Below the pieces are notes generated by a model, which searched no databases, was not told where the DNA came from, and saw only the letters and a program-made list of their open reading frames with translations. A stretch of DNA of 5,719 nucleotides from NCBI GenBank assembly GCA_016840645.1, contig JAEORY010000283.1, positions 1 to 5,719 of the forward strand, written 5' to 3'. The translations under genes and the position numbers were made by a program. The DNA is from Candidatus Borrarchaeota archaeon (lineage in GTDB: Archaea; Asgardarchaeota; Sifarchaeia; Borrarchaeales; Borrarchaeaceae). Positions 5,444-5,719 of this stretch are shown here, piece after piece (within the stretch, counting starts at the first letter, position 1; every line of letters begins with the position of its first letter).

Positions 5444-5655
5444 TATTTCGACCTCGCTTTTTGCTTTTCCGGTGCAATGCCATTGATCTCGGAGCGTTTC
5501 TTGTGACGGCATATCTCCTCGATCTTTCCGCTATTCTCAATGCGGCGAGTGCCAAAATATCTACACCGTTCGAAGAGACAAAATCCGGCCTCGGCCCCGA
5601 CAATTTCAGAGCCTCGCCACCATGAGAATATTGGACAATACAAGCCGTCTTTCAT
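5443..5655 (-). CDS. 70-residue Cys-containing hypothetical protein
   Basis: Not recognised with confidence. Four cysteines (C7, C26, C31, C49) and nearby His50 suggest a possible metal-binding knuckle: DGLYCPIFSWW, GFCLFERCRYF and IEEICRHKK. The C-terminus is basic. Short Cys-containing proteins of this layout occur just upstream of terminase small subunits in phages of other bacteria, so the position fits, but the match is only by general pattern. ATG 5655 has GAGGGG at 5661-5666, 5 bases upstream, a strong site. The stop overlaps the next start as TAGTG. Two other open frames cover the same bases but lack ribosome sites. Confidence 0.6.
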   Translation of the reverse strand: MKDGLYCPIFSWWRGSEIVGAEAGFCLFERCRYFGTRRIENSGKIEEICRHKKRSEINGIAPEKQKARSK

Positions 5656-5683
5656 TCCGGCCCCTCACTCGAAGTAACGATTT

Positions 5684-5719
5684 TTAATACATAGATTTTA
5701 TTCCTTCTGGTAATGGTTC
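5684..5719 (-). CDS. Possible C-terminal tail of an upstream gene, cut by the window edge
   Basis: One minus-strand frame reads EPLPEGIKSMY and stops at 5684, leaving 28 bases before the next ATG. A second frame (ITRRNKIYVLKIVTSSEGPE) instead ends in TGA overlapping that ATG as ATGA. Either could be the tail of the preceding operon gene, and too little is present to choose or to name a family. Confidence 0.25.
   Translation of the reverse strand, partial: EPLPEGIKSMY

Noticed and set aside
5370..5625. Other open frames on both strands over the start of the terminase-like gene
   Set aside because: They overlap two coupled genes that have Shine-Dalgarno sites, and they show no domain.
1..5719. 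tRNA, rRNA or CRISPR array
   Set aside because: No cloverleaf, ribosomal RNA sequence or regularly spaced direct repeats were seen on either strand by eye.

Overview
The window looks like bacterial accessory DNA made of two blocks that converge on a non-coding junction. The left block (about 1-3670) is AT-rich. It carries a DNA-methyltransferase gene, a small helix-turn-helix gene, a small basic protein gene and a tyrosine recombinase. The right block (about 3670-5719) is clearly richer in G+C. It carries a tight minus-strand run of small phage-like genes with good Shine-Dalgarno sites and stop/start overlaps. The host cannot be fixed from the sequence. A GC-rich stretch near 3674-3850 vaguely resembles dispersed intergenic sequence I associate with Treponema, but that is a weak recollection and not evidence.

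Left block. Reading leftwards from 2144 are a 70-residue excisionase/MerR-like DNA-binding protein (1932-2144) and a fused double adenine-N6 methyltransferase (1-1880). The fusion runs off the left edge after 626 codons. Its N-terminal half is Dam/DpnM-like (KWAGGK, DPPY). Its C-terminal half resembles the other domain of M.FokI (FMGSK, DLFSG, DPPY, SYSS). Two such domains in one chain are typical of type IIS modification enzymes that methylate both strands of an asymmetric site. No nuclease gene is visible; if one exists it is probably beyond the left edge.

Across a 179-bp AT-rich divergent control region, two genes read rightwards: a 78-residue very basic protein (2324-2560), then a tyrosine recombinase (2557-3525) that overlaps it by ATGA and has a complete catalytic set. 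The arrangement fits an integrative element in which integrase and a possible excisionase flank a shared control region and the cargo is a modification system.

Junction, 3526-3932. This stretch has no credible intact gene. It holds what may be the 3' end of a broken gene, an abrupt change in base composition near 3670, a GC-rich block open in several frames, and an imperfect 12-bp inverted repeat (3854-3901) just after the last gene of the right block.

Right block, minus strand, in order of transcription: a possible gene tail at the right edge; a 70-residue Cys-containing protein; a small-terminase-like helix-turn-helix protein; two small charged or coiled-coil proteins; a 128-residue unknown; and a 63-residue unknown. 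The run resembles a phage packaging or early-structural neighbourhood, but no large terminase, portal or capsid gene lies in the window. It may be a prophage, a remnant, or part of the region into which the left element inserted.
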